A DNA stretch of 64,000 nt from Kordia periserrulae (GCF_003054265.1 NZ_QBKT01000005.1:248001-312000), one strand, 5' to 3'. Counted from the stretch's first letter, positions 51,983 to 60,508 are shown. The notes: generated from the sequence alone by a model not told the origin. Program-made: numbers and translations.

Positions 51983-52240
51983 ATGGCAGATGTAACAGTA
52001 AGCTTTATTCATCCAACAGATGGGAGAGTAATAAGTGTAACCTTAGACGATTCAATGACAGGACAAGATGTCATCGGAGAACTAATCGCAAACGATTTTG
52101 TTCCACCTAGTAATGAAGGCTATAACCTAGCTATAAAAGGAGGAAAACAATTGGACAACCAAAGAACCTTATCCGAAAATGGAGTTGAAGACAATCATAC
52201 ACTAAGAGTGATTCCAGCTACAGATGCCGGATATAAGTAA
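51983..52240 (+). CDS. Ubiquitin-like protein (beta-grasp)
   Basis: An 85-residue beta-grasp protein: DVTVSFIHPTDGRVISVTLD is the first hairpin, MTGQDVIGELIAN is the helix, and YNLAIKGGKQLDNQRTLSEN then GVEDNHTLRVIP are strands 3 to 5. This matches the YukD/ubiquitin-like partners found next to E1-E2-JAB sets. The tail ends ATDAGYK and not in GG, so it may need trimming to the Gly83 end by a JAB peptidase or may be conjugated through a non-GG end. It lies between the E1 and E2 genes, 20 nt from E1. Confidence 0.82.
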   Translation: MADVTVSFIHPTDGRVISVTLDDSMTGQDVIGELIANDFVPPSNEGYNLAIKGGKQLDNQRTLSENGVEDNHTLRVIPATDAGYK

Positions 52241-52258
52241 ACTATTAAATCCAAAGCG

Positions 52259-52795
52259 ATGATGACACCTCAAGAAATTAGAAAATTACGCCTAAAAAAT
52301 GATTACAAAGAAATGGTCAATATCAAAGGCGATATCATTACTTGGGAAGCTATAAACGGAAACGTTCCTTACATTGAAGCTTACAAGGTTACACTAAAAA
52401 TAAAAGGAATCACAGGTAAAGGACCAACATACAGAGATACACATATTGTAAACGTTAAGATTCCAGCAGATTATCCAAGAGTAGCACCTGAGGTAAGAAT
52501 GGAATCGCAGCCAGTAGTTTTTCACCCTAACTGGTACCGTGATGGAAAATGGTGTTTTGGGACTTGGATAATGTCTGAAGGATTAGGTCATCATATTGTC
52601 CGAATGGCTAGAACATTACAATATGATCTTGAAATTACAAATGAAGAAAGTCCTGCAAATAGAGAAGCAAATAGTTGGTTTTTAAAAAAGAAAGGAGGAA
52701 ATATTTTCCCTTGTGATACACAACTATTACCCGATCCTACGAAAGAAAAAATGAATTTTTCTATGAAACCTAAAAAAAAGTTCACAATCAATTAG
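52259..52795 (+). CDS. E2-like ubiquitin-conjugating enzyme
   Basis: A 178-residue UBC-fold protein. Strands (YKVTLKIKG, HIVNVKIPADYPRVAPEV) lead to the canonical FHPN (88-91) and the active cysteine Cys99 in GKWCFGTW. A C-terminal helix (HHIVRMARTLQYDLEIT) follows. The protein ends KPKKKFTIN, a terminal copy of the motif at the start of the E1. It would accept the Ubl from the E1 and transfer it to targets. Its stop is 1 nt before the JAB start. Confidence 0.88.
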   Translation: MMTPQEIRKLRLKNDYKEMVNIKGDIITWEAINGNVPYIEAYKVTLKIKGITGKGPTYRDTHIVNVKIPADYPRVAPEVRMESQPVVFHPNWYRDGKWCFGTWIMSEGLGHHIVRMARTLQYDLEITNEESPANREANSWFLKKKGGNIFPCDTQLLPDPTKEKMNFSMKPKKKFTIN

Positions 52796-52796
52796 T

Positions 52797-53393
52797 ATGA
52801 GTAAAGGTTTTGATAAATATAAAGTTTCTAGTGAATACGATGTAATTGATTTCACAAAAATAGCATTTGCCGAAAGAGAAAAAGAAATTATCTCCAATAC
52901 TCAAAAAATCGATACGAAGAATAGCTTGTATATTTCTTCGTCTGCTAAAGAAAATATCTTTAGTCATATAGGATGGGGAAAAGATATATCATCAAACTCA
53001 GTTGAACAAGGAGGGTTATTAATAGGACATTCATACAAAAACAGAAGTGATAACTCAATTATTGGGCACGTAGAAGTAGCGATTCCCGCAACGACTGCAA
53101 AAGGTTCAATGACGTATCTAGAATTCAACCATGCTACATGGAAAATGATGATGGATAAACTTGACGCTATAAATGAAGCCACTATAGAAAGAGATTTACA
53201 AATCATCGGCTGGTATCACACACATCCAGGAAGATTATCAGTATTCATGTCTGGAACTGACATGAATACTCAGAGGAAAATGTTTTCGAAAGAATGGCAG
53301 TTTGCAATTGTTTTAAATCCACAAAAACAATTTTGGAGAGCATTCAACGGACGTAATGCAGAAGAATGTAATGGTTACATGTTAAGCAAGTAA
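52797..53393 (+). CDS. JAB/JAMM metalloprotease (deubiquitinase-like)
   Basis: A 198-residue zinc isopeptidase. The JAMM residues are all visible: Glu70 in EQGGLLIG, His141 and His143 in YHTHPG, and Ser152 and Asp155 in MSGTD, with the standard HxHP-x7-SxxD spacing. It could mature the Ubl tail or remove conjugates. It begins 1 nt after the E2 stop and ends 2 nt before a second JAB gene. The two JAB domains are close paralogues (SGTDMNTQRK in both). Confidence 0.9.
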   Translation: MSKGFDKYKVSSEYDVIDFTKIAFAEREKEIISNTQKIDTKNSLYISSSAKENIFSHIGWGKDISSNSVEQGGLLIGHSYKNRSDNSIIGHVEVAIPATTAKGSMTYLEFNHATWKMMMDKLDAINEATIERDLQIIGWYHTHPGRLSVFMSGTDMNTQRKMFSKEWQFAIVLNPQKQFWRAFNGRNAEECNGYMLSK

Positions 53394-53395
53394 AT

Positions 53396-54838
53396 ATGGA
53401 GAAGCTAGAAAATGAAATATTAAAGATAAGAGCGTTTTTTGATGCACATAATCGTATTAAATACTTTGAAGAGGTTAAAGTTGGAGAAAAATATATTATA
53501 GAATTTGAACTAAATCTTGAAACGTATATTTCACAAAATGAAACTACTGATATTTTTCGTTTTGAATTAGAAATTTCATCGAATAAACACAATAACGTCT
53601 TCGAAATATTTGTAAAAGATAAAACGAATGTACCTTTTCACCCACATTTTAAGAACTTCAAAATTATAAATAAGTGGTTTGTTAAGAGATCACAATGGAT
53701 TGATTATGTAAAAAACAAGCATGATATTGTCACTTTTGTAAAAAGAATGATTCGTTCTTTACAATATCAAAAAGAATATATTAAGCCAAAATTCAGCGTT
53801 AATAAAAAAGCACGCGATTGGTATTTGATGTGCATTCATGAAGGTTCTGAAGACTTTCCAACAGATTCATTCTTCTCGAATCAGAAAGAGCGTTTAGAAA
53901 TCCCTAAGGGTCAAGTTAAAAAGAAATTTGATGTACAAAAAAAGCAGACTCATCAAATTGTAAAAAAGATTAAAAAGTTTGACATTGTAGCTAACGAAAG
54001 TTACAATCCAACAGAAAAAATATTAGAAAATAATCGTTTTGAAATAGATCATAACTTAAAAACTCAAAACGAGAATATAAAATCTGACGCACTGTTGTAC
54101 ATATCCAACAATGCCAAGAAGGAAATATGGAAGCATATTCAATGGGGAAATCAAGAAACACAATCAAACAAAAAAGAGCAAGGAGGTATCTTACTCGGAA
54201 ATGTCTTTTATGATACTGAAAAAAAAGTACAGTTTGGTGTTGTTGAAGAAGTAGTTGCCGGAACAAATGCTAGGGGTAGTTCTGTATATCTTGAAATGTC
54301 TCATGAAATTTGGGCACAAATGTTAAGTGATGCCGATAAAATCTTAGGAGAAAGGGAAGATGATCCACTACAAATTATCGGATGGTATCATACGCATCCC
54401 AATGGTTTAGATGTTTTTATGTCTGGAACAGATATGAATACTCAACGAAAATACTTCAATCAAGACTGGCACTATGCAATTATTTTCAATCCACACAAAC
54501 AAATTTGGAAATCTTTTGTGGGAGAAAATGCACTAGAATGTAAAGGTTTTTTTCTTGAAGATGACGATTCAAATAGTCCAATCACTGAAAAGCCTACGGT
54601 ACATAAAATTTCAAAAAAAAAAGTACTTCCATTTTCAATTTTAATAACACTAGTACTAGTTATTACAAGTGCTGGCATATTTCAGATATTCAAAAAAACT
54701 ACGAAGAAGAGTGATGTTGTAGGGGAGCAAAATCTTTATAATGCTAGTGATTGTTTGCCTGTTGAGTGCTTATATCATTTGGAGCAAAACTGGAACGGCC
54801 TGAATGACTCTATTAGTAGCAATACTCTGAAAGAATAA
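53396..54838 (+). CDS. Cys-less E2-like domain fused to JAB domain and TM helix
   Basis: A 480-residue fusion. Residues about 60-160 align by eye with the E2 at 52259: FHP, then KWFVKRSQW where the E2 has KWCFGTW, then IVTFVKRMIRSLQYQKE against IVRMARTLQYDLE, and a shared FP(C/T)D end. The catalytic cysteine is thus absent. KKKFDVQ (175-181) and KKFDIV follow. The JAB domain is complete: Glu261 in EQGGILLG, His332 and His334 in YHTHPN, Asp346 in MSGTD. A TM helix (about 411-431) and a short tail end the protein, so the peptidase is membrane-tethered. It may recruit Ubl-E2 or conjugates to the membrane. Confidence 0.82.
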   Translation: MEKLENEILKIRAFFDAHNRIKYFEEVKVGEKYIIEFELNLETYISQNETTDIFRFELEISSNKHNNVFEIFVKDKTNVPFHPHFKNFKIINKWFVKRSQWIDYVKNKHDIVTFVKRMIRSLQYQKEYIKPKFSVNKKARDWYLMCIHEGSEDFPTDSFFSNQKERLEIPKGQVKKKFDVQKKQTHQIVKKIKKFDIVANESYNPTEKILENNRFEIDHNLKTQNENIKSDALLYISNNAKKEIWKHIQWGNQETQSNKKEQGGILLGNVFYDTEKKVQFGVVEEVVAGTNARGSSVYLEMSHEIWAQMLSDADKILGEREDDPLQIIGWYHTHPNGLDVFMSGTDMNTQRKYFNQDWHYAIIFNPHKQIWKSFVGENALECKGFFLEDDDSNSPITEKPTVHKISKKKVLPFSILITLVLVITSAGIFQIFKKTTKKSDVVGEQNLYNASDCLPVECLYHLEQNWNGLNDSISSNTLKE

Positions 54839-54869
54839 TATACTCAAATATAAGAATCCATAAGATATC

Positions 54870-55820
54870 ATGAGTAATTCCATTATCATAAATAGAGTAA
54901 AACATCCTTCTATACTTGCAGATCATCGTGTAGATCCTGTGACAAAAAAGTTACTAAAAGTTGGCGATGAAGTATGTGTTTGTGCTGTATGTAAAACAGT
55001 ATACTTAAAAGATGTTTGGAAAAATACAATGAAAGGGAAATGTTGCAAACAAACAAAAACATTATTATGCATTCCAAATACCGAATATGGTGTAAAAGAA
55101 ACTCCGCCAGTGATAGAAAAAAGTTATAAAACTCATTTCTTGTTTTTTCTATTAGCTACATTTCTTTTTTTAGGACTTATTATATATTGGTATAATTTAT
55201 ATAATAATGAGCATATTCAAAAACAAAATCTATACTTCGATATTAAAAAATTAAGTGAAAAAAACAGAGATAAAAATAAAGAATATGGAAATAAAATAGA
55301 TTCACTTGAAAAGGAAAATAATAATCTGAAAAATTCTAAAAAAAGTTTAGACTCGGTTCTAAATCGATTAAATAATATAAGTAAATCAACTTTCTGTATT
55401 GGAAAGAATATTCATGAAACGAATAGCGATAGTTATGATCAGAATTATTTAATGTTTCTAAAAACTTATGTTTCATTAAAAATTGATAATCTATATGTTA
55501 AGCCAAATCAAAATGATTATTTAATAATTGAACTATATAATGAATTCAATGTACTAATTGATTCCATAGAAGTTTATGTTAAAAGTAACATCGGGTGGAA
55601 CAAAATTGATGTAAATTTTGAAATACCAAATCCTGGTGTATATTATTTAAAAAGAACAGGAAATGTACCTTTATTTTATGATAAAGTAAGTGGGAATTAT
55701 GATTCATGTGTAGATAGTAATATAAAAATTTTAGGTTGTAGCAATTCAATAAACGAATATTATAAAAGGGAATACTATCAATATTACTATGATATCCATT
55801 ATTCATTACTTACTGAGTAA
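54870..55820 (+). CDS. Membrane protein with CxxC module and coiled coil
   Basis: A 316-residue protein. Residues 16-63 (LADHRVDPVTKKLLKVGDEV, C38-x2-C41, W50, C58-C59, KQTKTL) are homologous to residues 161-210 of the TIR-like protein at 48547. The Cys spacing could hold one zinc, as in treble-clef or RING-like folds. A TM helix (about 90-112), a coiled coil (about 118-165) and a beta-rich C-terminal domain follow. No function is known. Position after the two JAB genes makes it a candidate for target recognition (an E3-like role), but this is only inference. Confidence 0.6.
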   Translation: MSNSIIINRVKHPSILADHRVDPVTKKLLKVGDEVCVCAVCKTVYLKDVWKNTMKGKCCKQTKTLLCIPNTEYGVKETPPVIEKSYKTHFLFFLLATFLFLGLIIYWYNLYNNEHIQKQNLYFDIKKLSEKNRDKNKEYGNKIDSLEKENNNLKNSKKSLDSVLNRLNNISKSTFCIGKNIHETNSDSYDQNYLMFLKTYVSLKIDNLYVKPNQNDYLIIELYNEFNVLIDSIEVYVKSNIGWNKIDVNFEIPNPGVYYLKRTGNVPLFYDKVSGNYDSCVDSNIKILGCSNSINEYYKREYYQYYYDIHYSLLTE

Positions 55821-55840
55821 CAATACAATTATCCAAACCC

Positions 55841-55874
55841 ACGCACTTCCACTGCACACATTTTACATATCTTT
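55841..55874 (+). promoter_or_regulatory. WYL-gene promoter with operator-like inverted repeat
   Basis: ACGCA-N7-TGCAC (55841-55857) is followed 9 nt after TGCACA by TATCTTT (55868-55874), a -7-type box, 25 nt before the WYL ATG. The same layout recurs at 56909 and 60509. Confidence 0.75.
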
Positions 55875-55898
55875 ACAAAAGCATCAAAAAATAAAGAT

Positions 55899-56909
55899 AT
55901 GGCAACAAATAAACATGCTATTATACGTTATAATGCATTAGATAAATGTTTTAGTAATACAGGAAAACGATATTATATAGAAGATTTATTAGAAGCTTGT
56001 AACGAAGCGTTGTTTGAATTTGATCCAAAGTCAGACGGAATTAAAAAAAGACAATTATACGACGACATTCGATTTATGGAATCTTCACAAGGATTCTCTG
56101 CTCCGATAGAAAAAGTAAAAGATGGACGACGTACCTATCATAGATATGATGATTCATCATTTTCTATAAAAAATCAGCCATTAAATGATAACGAAGCCGA
56201 TCAAATAAAATCTGCAATGTTGGTATTGAACAGATTTAAAGGGTTGCCGCAGTTTGAATGGATAAATGAACTTATTCCAAAACTTGATCAAACGTTTAAA
56301 CTCTCTAATGAAAACCAAGAAATTATTGGGTTTGATACTAATAAATACTTAGTGGGAACAGAATATATTTCTCCTTTGTTCAAAGCCATTCAAAACAAAC
56401 AAGCTTTAACGATTACTTATCAATCATTTAAAGCTAAAGAACCACAAGTATTACAATTTCATCCATGTTATTTAAAACAATATAACAACCGTTGGTTTTT
56501 ATTCGGAAAAAGCGATGAATATGATGATGTAACAAATCTAGCGTTAGATAGAATAAAAAATATGGAACATGCTTCCATTGCCTATAATGACAACCAAATA
56601 ATGAACTTCGAAGAGTATTTTGAAGATATCATAGGCGTGACAATGCCAAAAGATCAACCGTTGGAAAAAGTAGTTTTAAAAGTATCTTCTCAATTAACTC
56701 CTTACATAAAAACGAAACCTTTGCATGGCTCACAAAAACGAATAGCTGAAACTGATGAAAGTTTTACATTTTCCATAGAAGTCATTCCAAACTATGAACT
56801 AAAGAAAAAAATACTAAGTTTTGGAAAAGACATTGTTGTTGTAGAACCTTTTTTTTTACGAGAAGAAATAAAAGAAATTCTAAACAAATGTATAGAAAAT
56901 TATAACTAG
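55899..56909 (+). CDS. WYL-domain transcriptional regulator
   Basis: A 336-residue YafY-type regulator. The N-terminal winged helix region is KHAIIRYNALDKCFSN to KRQLYDDIRFMESS. The WYL domain is at 140-230, with PLFKAIQNKQALTITYQSFK and FHPCYLKQYNNRWFLFGKS (WYL-like core), and a WCX-like C-terminal domain follows. WYL proteins often repress phage-defence loci and respond to nucleotides or nucleic acid. Three promoters here, including its own, share an inverted repeat, which makes it the likely master regulator of the methyltransferase-kinase and HsdMSR units. Confidence 0.92.
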   Translation: MATNKHAIIRYNALDKCFSNTGKRYYIEDLLEACNEALFEFDPKSDGIKKRQLYDDIRFMESSQGFSAPIEKVKDGRRTYHRYDDSSFSIKNQPLNDNEADQIKSAMLVLNRFKGLPQFEWINELIPKLDQTFKLSNENQEIIGFDTNKYLVGTEYISPLFKAIQNKQALTITYQSFKAKEPQVLQFHPCYLKQYNNRWFLFGKSDEYDDVTNLALDRIKNMEHASIAYNDNQIMNFEEYFEDIIGVTMPKDQPLEKVVLKVSSQLTPYIKTKPLHGSQKRIAETDESFTFSIEVIPNYELKKKILSFGKDIVVVEPFFLREEIKEILNKCIENYN

Positions 56910-56942
56910 TGCAGAATCATTGCACATATAGAATATATCTTT
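56909..56942 (+). promoter_or_regulatory. Methyltransferase-kinase promoter with operator-like inverted repeat
   Basis: GTGCA-N7-TGCAC (56909-56925), a perfect 5-bp palindrome, is followed 9 nt after TGCACA by TATCTTTG (56936-56943). It overlaps the last codon of the WYL gene and lies 33 nt before the next ATG. Confidence 0.8.
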
Positions 56943-56974
56943 GTGAAACAAGACAAGCTTAAAATAAAATTTGA

Positions 56975-59482
56975 ATGGAGGATAAAAAATTTTTACAAAT
57001 AGTAGCGGTACTAAGAACGCTCAAAAATACTTCTGATAGTAATCTATCAAAGATTGACGCGCTGATACTGGAATGTTTTTTACTAATACTGAAAAAAGAA
57101 AACATTTTACAAACTGGTATTATTAATTACAATTCCAACAGGATAGAAATTAAAGATACGATGAGTTCGTTGATAAAAAACGCTCTTCATTTCGAACTTG
57201 AGGAATTATATGAAAGTTACATTTACCATCTAATTAGTATTGTAAAAAAATATTACTTTTCTAGTTTAATTAGCATCATTACAAACATCCAGAATGATTT
57301 TATAGAAGAAAAAGGAACTGAATTGTTCGAATTCTTACTCGGTGAAACTGGCGGCTACAGAGATGCGTATGCAGATGCTCTACAGCCCCAAGAAGTCACT
57401 AAAATAATAAATCACTTCAAGCCAAAGAGAGCAAATTATAGCTATTATAATCCATTTGCAGGATTCGCTTCTCTAGCGATTGACTTACCCGATACAATAG
57501 AATATATTGGAGAAGAACTGAATATTGCAACTCAAGTACTGGCAAAACTACGCTTACTAATTCACGATAAACCTAGTAGTTTTATTCTTGAGCAAAAAGA
57601 TAGTTTAGAAGATTCTTATGTCAATAGAAAGTATAATTTTATAGCCTTCAATCCTCCATTTAATCTAAAGTTTAAAAGAGATTTAGACTATCTATCTCAT
57701 AAAAATAAATACTTTCTAAGAAATAATGCGAATGCGTATATCATATCAGAATGCTTCAAAAAGTTAAAAAAAGGGGGAAAAATGGTATTTGTAATGCCAA
57801 ATGGTTTTTTGTACAGCAAAAATAAAAGAGAAAATGCGCTCAAGAAATTTTTAGTAGAGAATCAGTATCTGGAAACAATTATAGCGTTGCCTTCAAATAT
57901 TTTAAACTTCTCATCAATTCCAGTAAATGTTATAGTATTAAACAAAGATGAATCTTCAGGGCAACATGTTCGCTTTATTGATGCTACTGAATTACATACA
58001 AAAGCGGACGGAAAAAGAAATGTGGTAAAAGTAGATAAAGTATTGTCTCTTATTGATAGTGATACTAAAAATCAATTGGTTCGTGATATCTCATTCCAAG
58101 AAATTGCTACAAATCAATACAACCTATCAGTAAATAGATATGTCTTTGAAGAACTTGAAATCTCAGAAGAAAATAAGGAGAGTCTAGTGCCCTTAAAGAA
58201 AATTTTAAAACGATTGCCAAGGGTAAAACCTAAACAACGAGAAGGAAGATTTATAAGGATAAGAGATTTATCTGATGATGAAACAAATCTTGCCAGATCG
58301 TTTGACGAATTAGAAGAAAGAGAATTAAAATCTAATGCAAATGTGCTAGTTGATAATTGTATATTATTGTCAACGTTGCATGCTAGTTTGAAACCAACTA
58401 TATACAAAAAAGAAAAGCATCTGGTTTTTTATCCTAGACCAATGATTTTCGCAGCCACAGTAGATGAAGCTGTTGTTGATATAGAGTATCTAGTATTAGA
58501 ATTGCAAAAAGAATATGTTTTAAAACAATTAAAAAGAAATAAAACTACAGGTGCAATACAGAAAATATCTATCAATGATTTACTAACTATCAATGTAGTA
58601 CTTCCTAGTTTAGAAGAACAAAAAAGTAAAAAATTCGCTTACAAAGAAAAGATTGTTAGTAATAAACTAACGGAAGTAAAAGAACTAAAAGAAAGTTACG
58701 GAATTGATGTCGCTGATGAAAATAGTTTTCTACGTCACCAAATAGCAGGGCGACTCAAAAATATAAGAGGAGCGTTGAGCGCCGTACAACAAATTATAAA
58801 AGAACAGGTTGTCAAAGAGATGCCAGAAGTATTGTCATTGAAGCGTAATGAAAAACTACAACAAACGCTTGGAGGTTATTTGCAAATATTAGAAAGAGAC
58901 ATTACAGATATTAATAAAAGTGTTAATATCGCAGGACAAGAAATTGATCTTACAGCTATAAAATATTCAAAAATAGAAGTCCTAAAATTTCTAACTAACT
59001 ATGTAGAGGAAATACAGGATCGTGACCATAATATTTTTGAAATTACATTAGATAAAGATCTTGAGTTATTAAAAGAAAGTGACGTTAAAGGAATATATAT
59101 TGATGGAGATAAAGAATATCTGAGACGAATTTTTGACAATATAATTGAAAATGCAGAAAAACATGCATTTGAAAACCAATTAAATACGAATAACAAAATC
59201 AAAGTAGAGCTTCAATACGATTTTGAAAACCTCACATTACAAATAGACTTTACAAATAATGGAAACTCATTACCAAAAGATTTTACTTTAGAAGCTTATA
59301 CCAGAAAAGGAAGTATGTTAGGGAAAAATGCGGGAAATGGACTAGGCGGCTGGCTTATAAATGAAGTTGTAAAAAAACACAAAGGGAAACTAAATATTAC
59401 GGACAAAACTAGTGCTGAAATGCTGGAAAGTGAAGATATAACTACGATAGAAATAAAATTACCGATAACATTAAAAGAATAG
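56975..59482 (+). CDS. N6-adenine methyltransferase fused to a histidine-kinase module
   Basis: An 835-residue fusion. Residues about 120-400 form an HsdM-like methyltransferase: YNPFAGFASLAIDLPD (motif I region) and FIAFNPPFNLKF (catalytic NPPF). A target-recognition/HsdS-like stretch is at about 410-560 (INDLLTINVVLPSLEEQK is like the conserved HsdS helix lead). From about 585 there is a kinase core: LRHQIAGRLKNIRGAL with a candidate phospho-His, N box RRIFDNIIENAEKHAF, and G box NAGNGLGGWLINEVVKKHKG. The next gene encodes a receiver protein. A methylase that itself signals through phosphotransfer is unusual, and the role is inferred to be sensing or controlling DNA modification. Confidence 0.82.
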   Translation: MEDKKFLQIVAVLRTLKNTSDSNLSKIDALILECFLLILKKENILQTGIINYNSNRIEIKDTMSSLIKNALHFELEELYESYIYHLISIVKKYYFSSLISIITNIQNDFIEEKGTELFEFLLGETGGYRDAYADALQPQEVTKIINHFKPKRANYSYYNPFAGFASLAIDLPDTIEYIGEELNIATQVLAKLRLLIHDKPSSFILEQKDSLEDSYVNRKYNFIAFNPPFNLKFKRDLDYLSHKNKYFLRNNANAYIISECFKKLKKGGKMVFVMPNGFLYSKNKRENALKKFLVENQYLETIIALPSNILNFSSIPVNVIVLNKDESSGQHVRFIDATELHTKADGKRNVVKVDKVLSLIDSDTKNQLVRDISFQEIATNQYNLSVNRYVFEELEISEENKESLVPLKKILKRLPRVKPKQREGRFIRIRDLSDDETNLARSFDELEERELKSNANVLVDNCILLSTLHASLKPTIYKKEKHLVFYPRPMIFAATVDEAVVDIEYLVLELQKEYVLKQLKRNKTTGAIQKISINDLLTINVVLPSLEEQKSKKFAYKEKIVSNKLTEVKELKESYGIDVADENSFLRHQIAGRLKNIRGALSAVQQIIKEQVVKEMPEVLSLKRNEKLQQTLGGYLQILERDITDINKSVNIAGQEIDLTAIKYSKIEVLKFLTNYVEEIQDRDHNIFEITLDKDLELLKESDVKGIYIDGDKEYLRRIFDNIIENAEKHAFENQLNTNNKIKVELQYDFENLTLQIDFTNNGNSLPKDFTLEAYTRKGSMLGKNAGNGLGGWLINEVVKKHKGKLNITDKTSAEMLESEDITTIEIKLPITLKE

Positions 59483-59484
59483 CT

Positions 59485-60396
59485 ATGTACAATATATTAT
59501 GGTTCGATGACGAACATGAAACATTAGAAACAATAAAAGAAGATGCATTACTTGTAGATATTACACTTAACGGATGTAGTAATGCTGCTGATGGTTTAAT
59601 AGAATTGAAAACCAATGAATATGATGCAATTATTCTAGATGGTTTATTTTATAAAAATGAAGATCATTCAGGCAATGCATTAAATGATGAAGCCTTTGGA
59701 GAAGTTGCCAAATACTTAGGAGAACAAAAAGCAAAAGGAATTACAATTCCTTGGTTTATATATTCAGGGCAACGTTCTTTTGTAAAAGATAAAAATAGTT
59801 TGGTGAATATATTTGCAGACACTTCCTTTGCAAATGGAAAAGTCTTTGATAAAAACATAGACGATGATTTTGAGGAACTATGCAAAGAAATTAAAAAAGC
59901 AGTAGATGCACTACCGCAAACACAAATAAAAAATGAATATGCTGATGTCTTTGAAATTTTTATATTAGGGTATTTACCAAATACGGTAAAAGAAAACCTA
60001 ATAAATGTATTATTACAGCCATTACCAACAAATAACAATGAATTAAAAGCAATATTAACCAATATTCGTAGTATCCAAGAAAGTTGCTTTACAGCCATAG
60101 AAGCTAAAGGAATATTTACTAATGGGCTTAGAAGTTTTAAAAATAAAGTAAAGTACTTATCTGGAAATATAACTTGGGATGCTTCGCAAAATAAATTTGT
60201 GCCAACATCAACAGTCTATCAAACTCACGAAATTGAACTGCTGCAAAGTTGGCTATATCAGACATGTGGGAAATATATTCATCATACGCAAAATCAAGTG
60301 GATTACATGATTAGTAACTACAGTGTAGAAGCACTCAGAAATGGATTACTTGAAATTTTATTATGGTTCAAAAAGACAATGCAAGAGAATCCATAA
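59485..60396 (+). CDS. Receiver-domain protein, partner of the methyltransferase-kinase
   Basis: A 303-residue protein. The receiver domain shows ILWFDDEHE (acidic pair), a phospho-acceptor Asp in AIILDGLF, a Ser in WFIYSGQ and a Lys in GKVFDKN. The C-terminal 180 residues are helical with no DNA-binding motif that I recognise (EIELLQSWLYQTCGKYIHHT, LLEILLWFKKTM). It starts 2 nt after the kinase fusion and must be its phosphorylation partner. The output domain may act by binding another protein, for example the restriction complex. Confidence 0.8.
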   Translation: MYNILWFDDEHETLETIKEDALLVDITLNGCSNAADGLIELKTNEYDAIILDGLFYKNEDHSGNALNDEAFGEVAKYLGEQKAKGITIPWFIYSGQRSFVKDKNSLVNIFADTSFANGKVFDKNIDDDFEELCKEIKKAVDALPQTQIKNEYADVFEIFILGYLPNTVKENLINVLLQPLPTNNNELKAILTNIRSIQESCFTAIEAKGIFTNGLRSFKNKVKYLSGNITWDASQNKFVPTSTVYQTHEIELLQSWLYQTCGKYIHHTQNQVDYMISNYSVEALRNGLLEILLWFKKTMQENP

Positions 60397-60508
60397 GTAT
60401 TAAAGTTTTAAAATACAAACTATGCTACAAATCGGTTGAAGGATTTTTTCCCGCAACCGATTTTTTCTGTAATAAATTCCCTATTTTGTTGCTCACGAGA
60501 AACAACGA

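Noticed and set aside
40987-55820. Prophage or transposon as carrier of the island
   Set aside because: No structural phage genes, integrase, transposase or terminal inverted repeats are seen within the window. The carrier could lie to the right.
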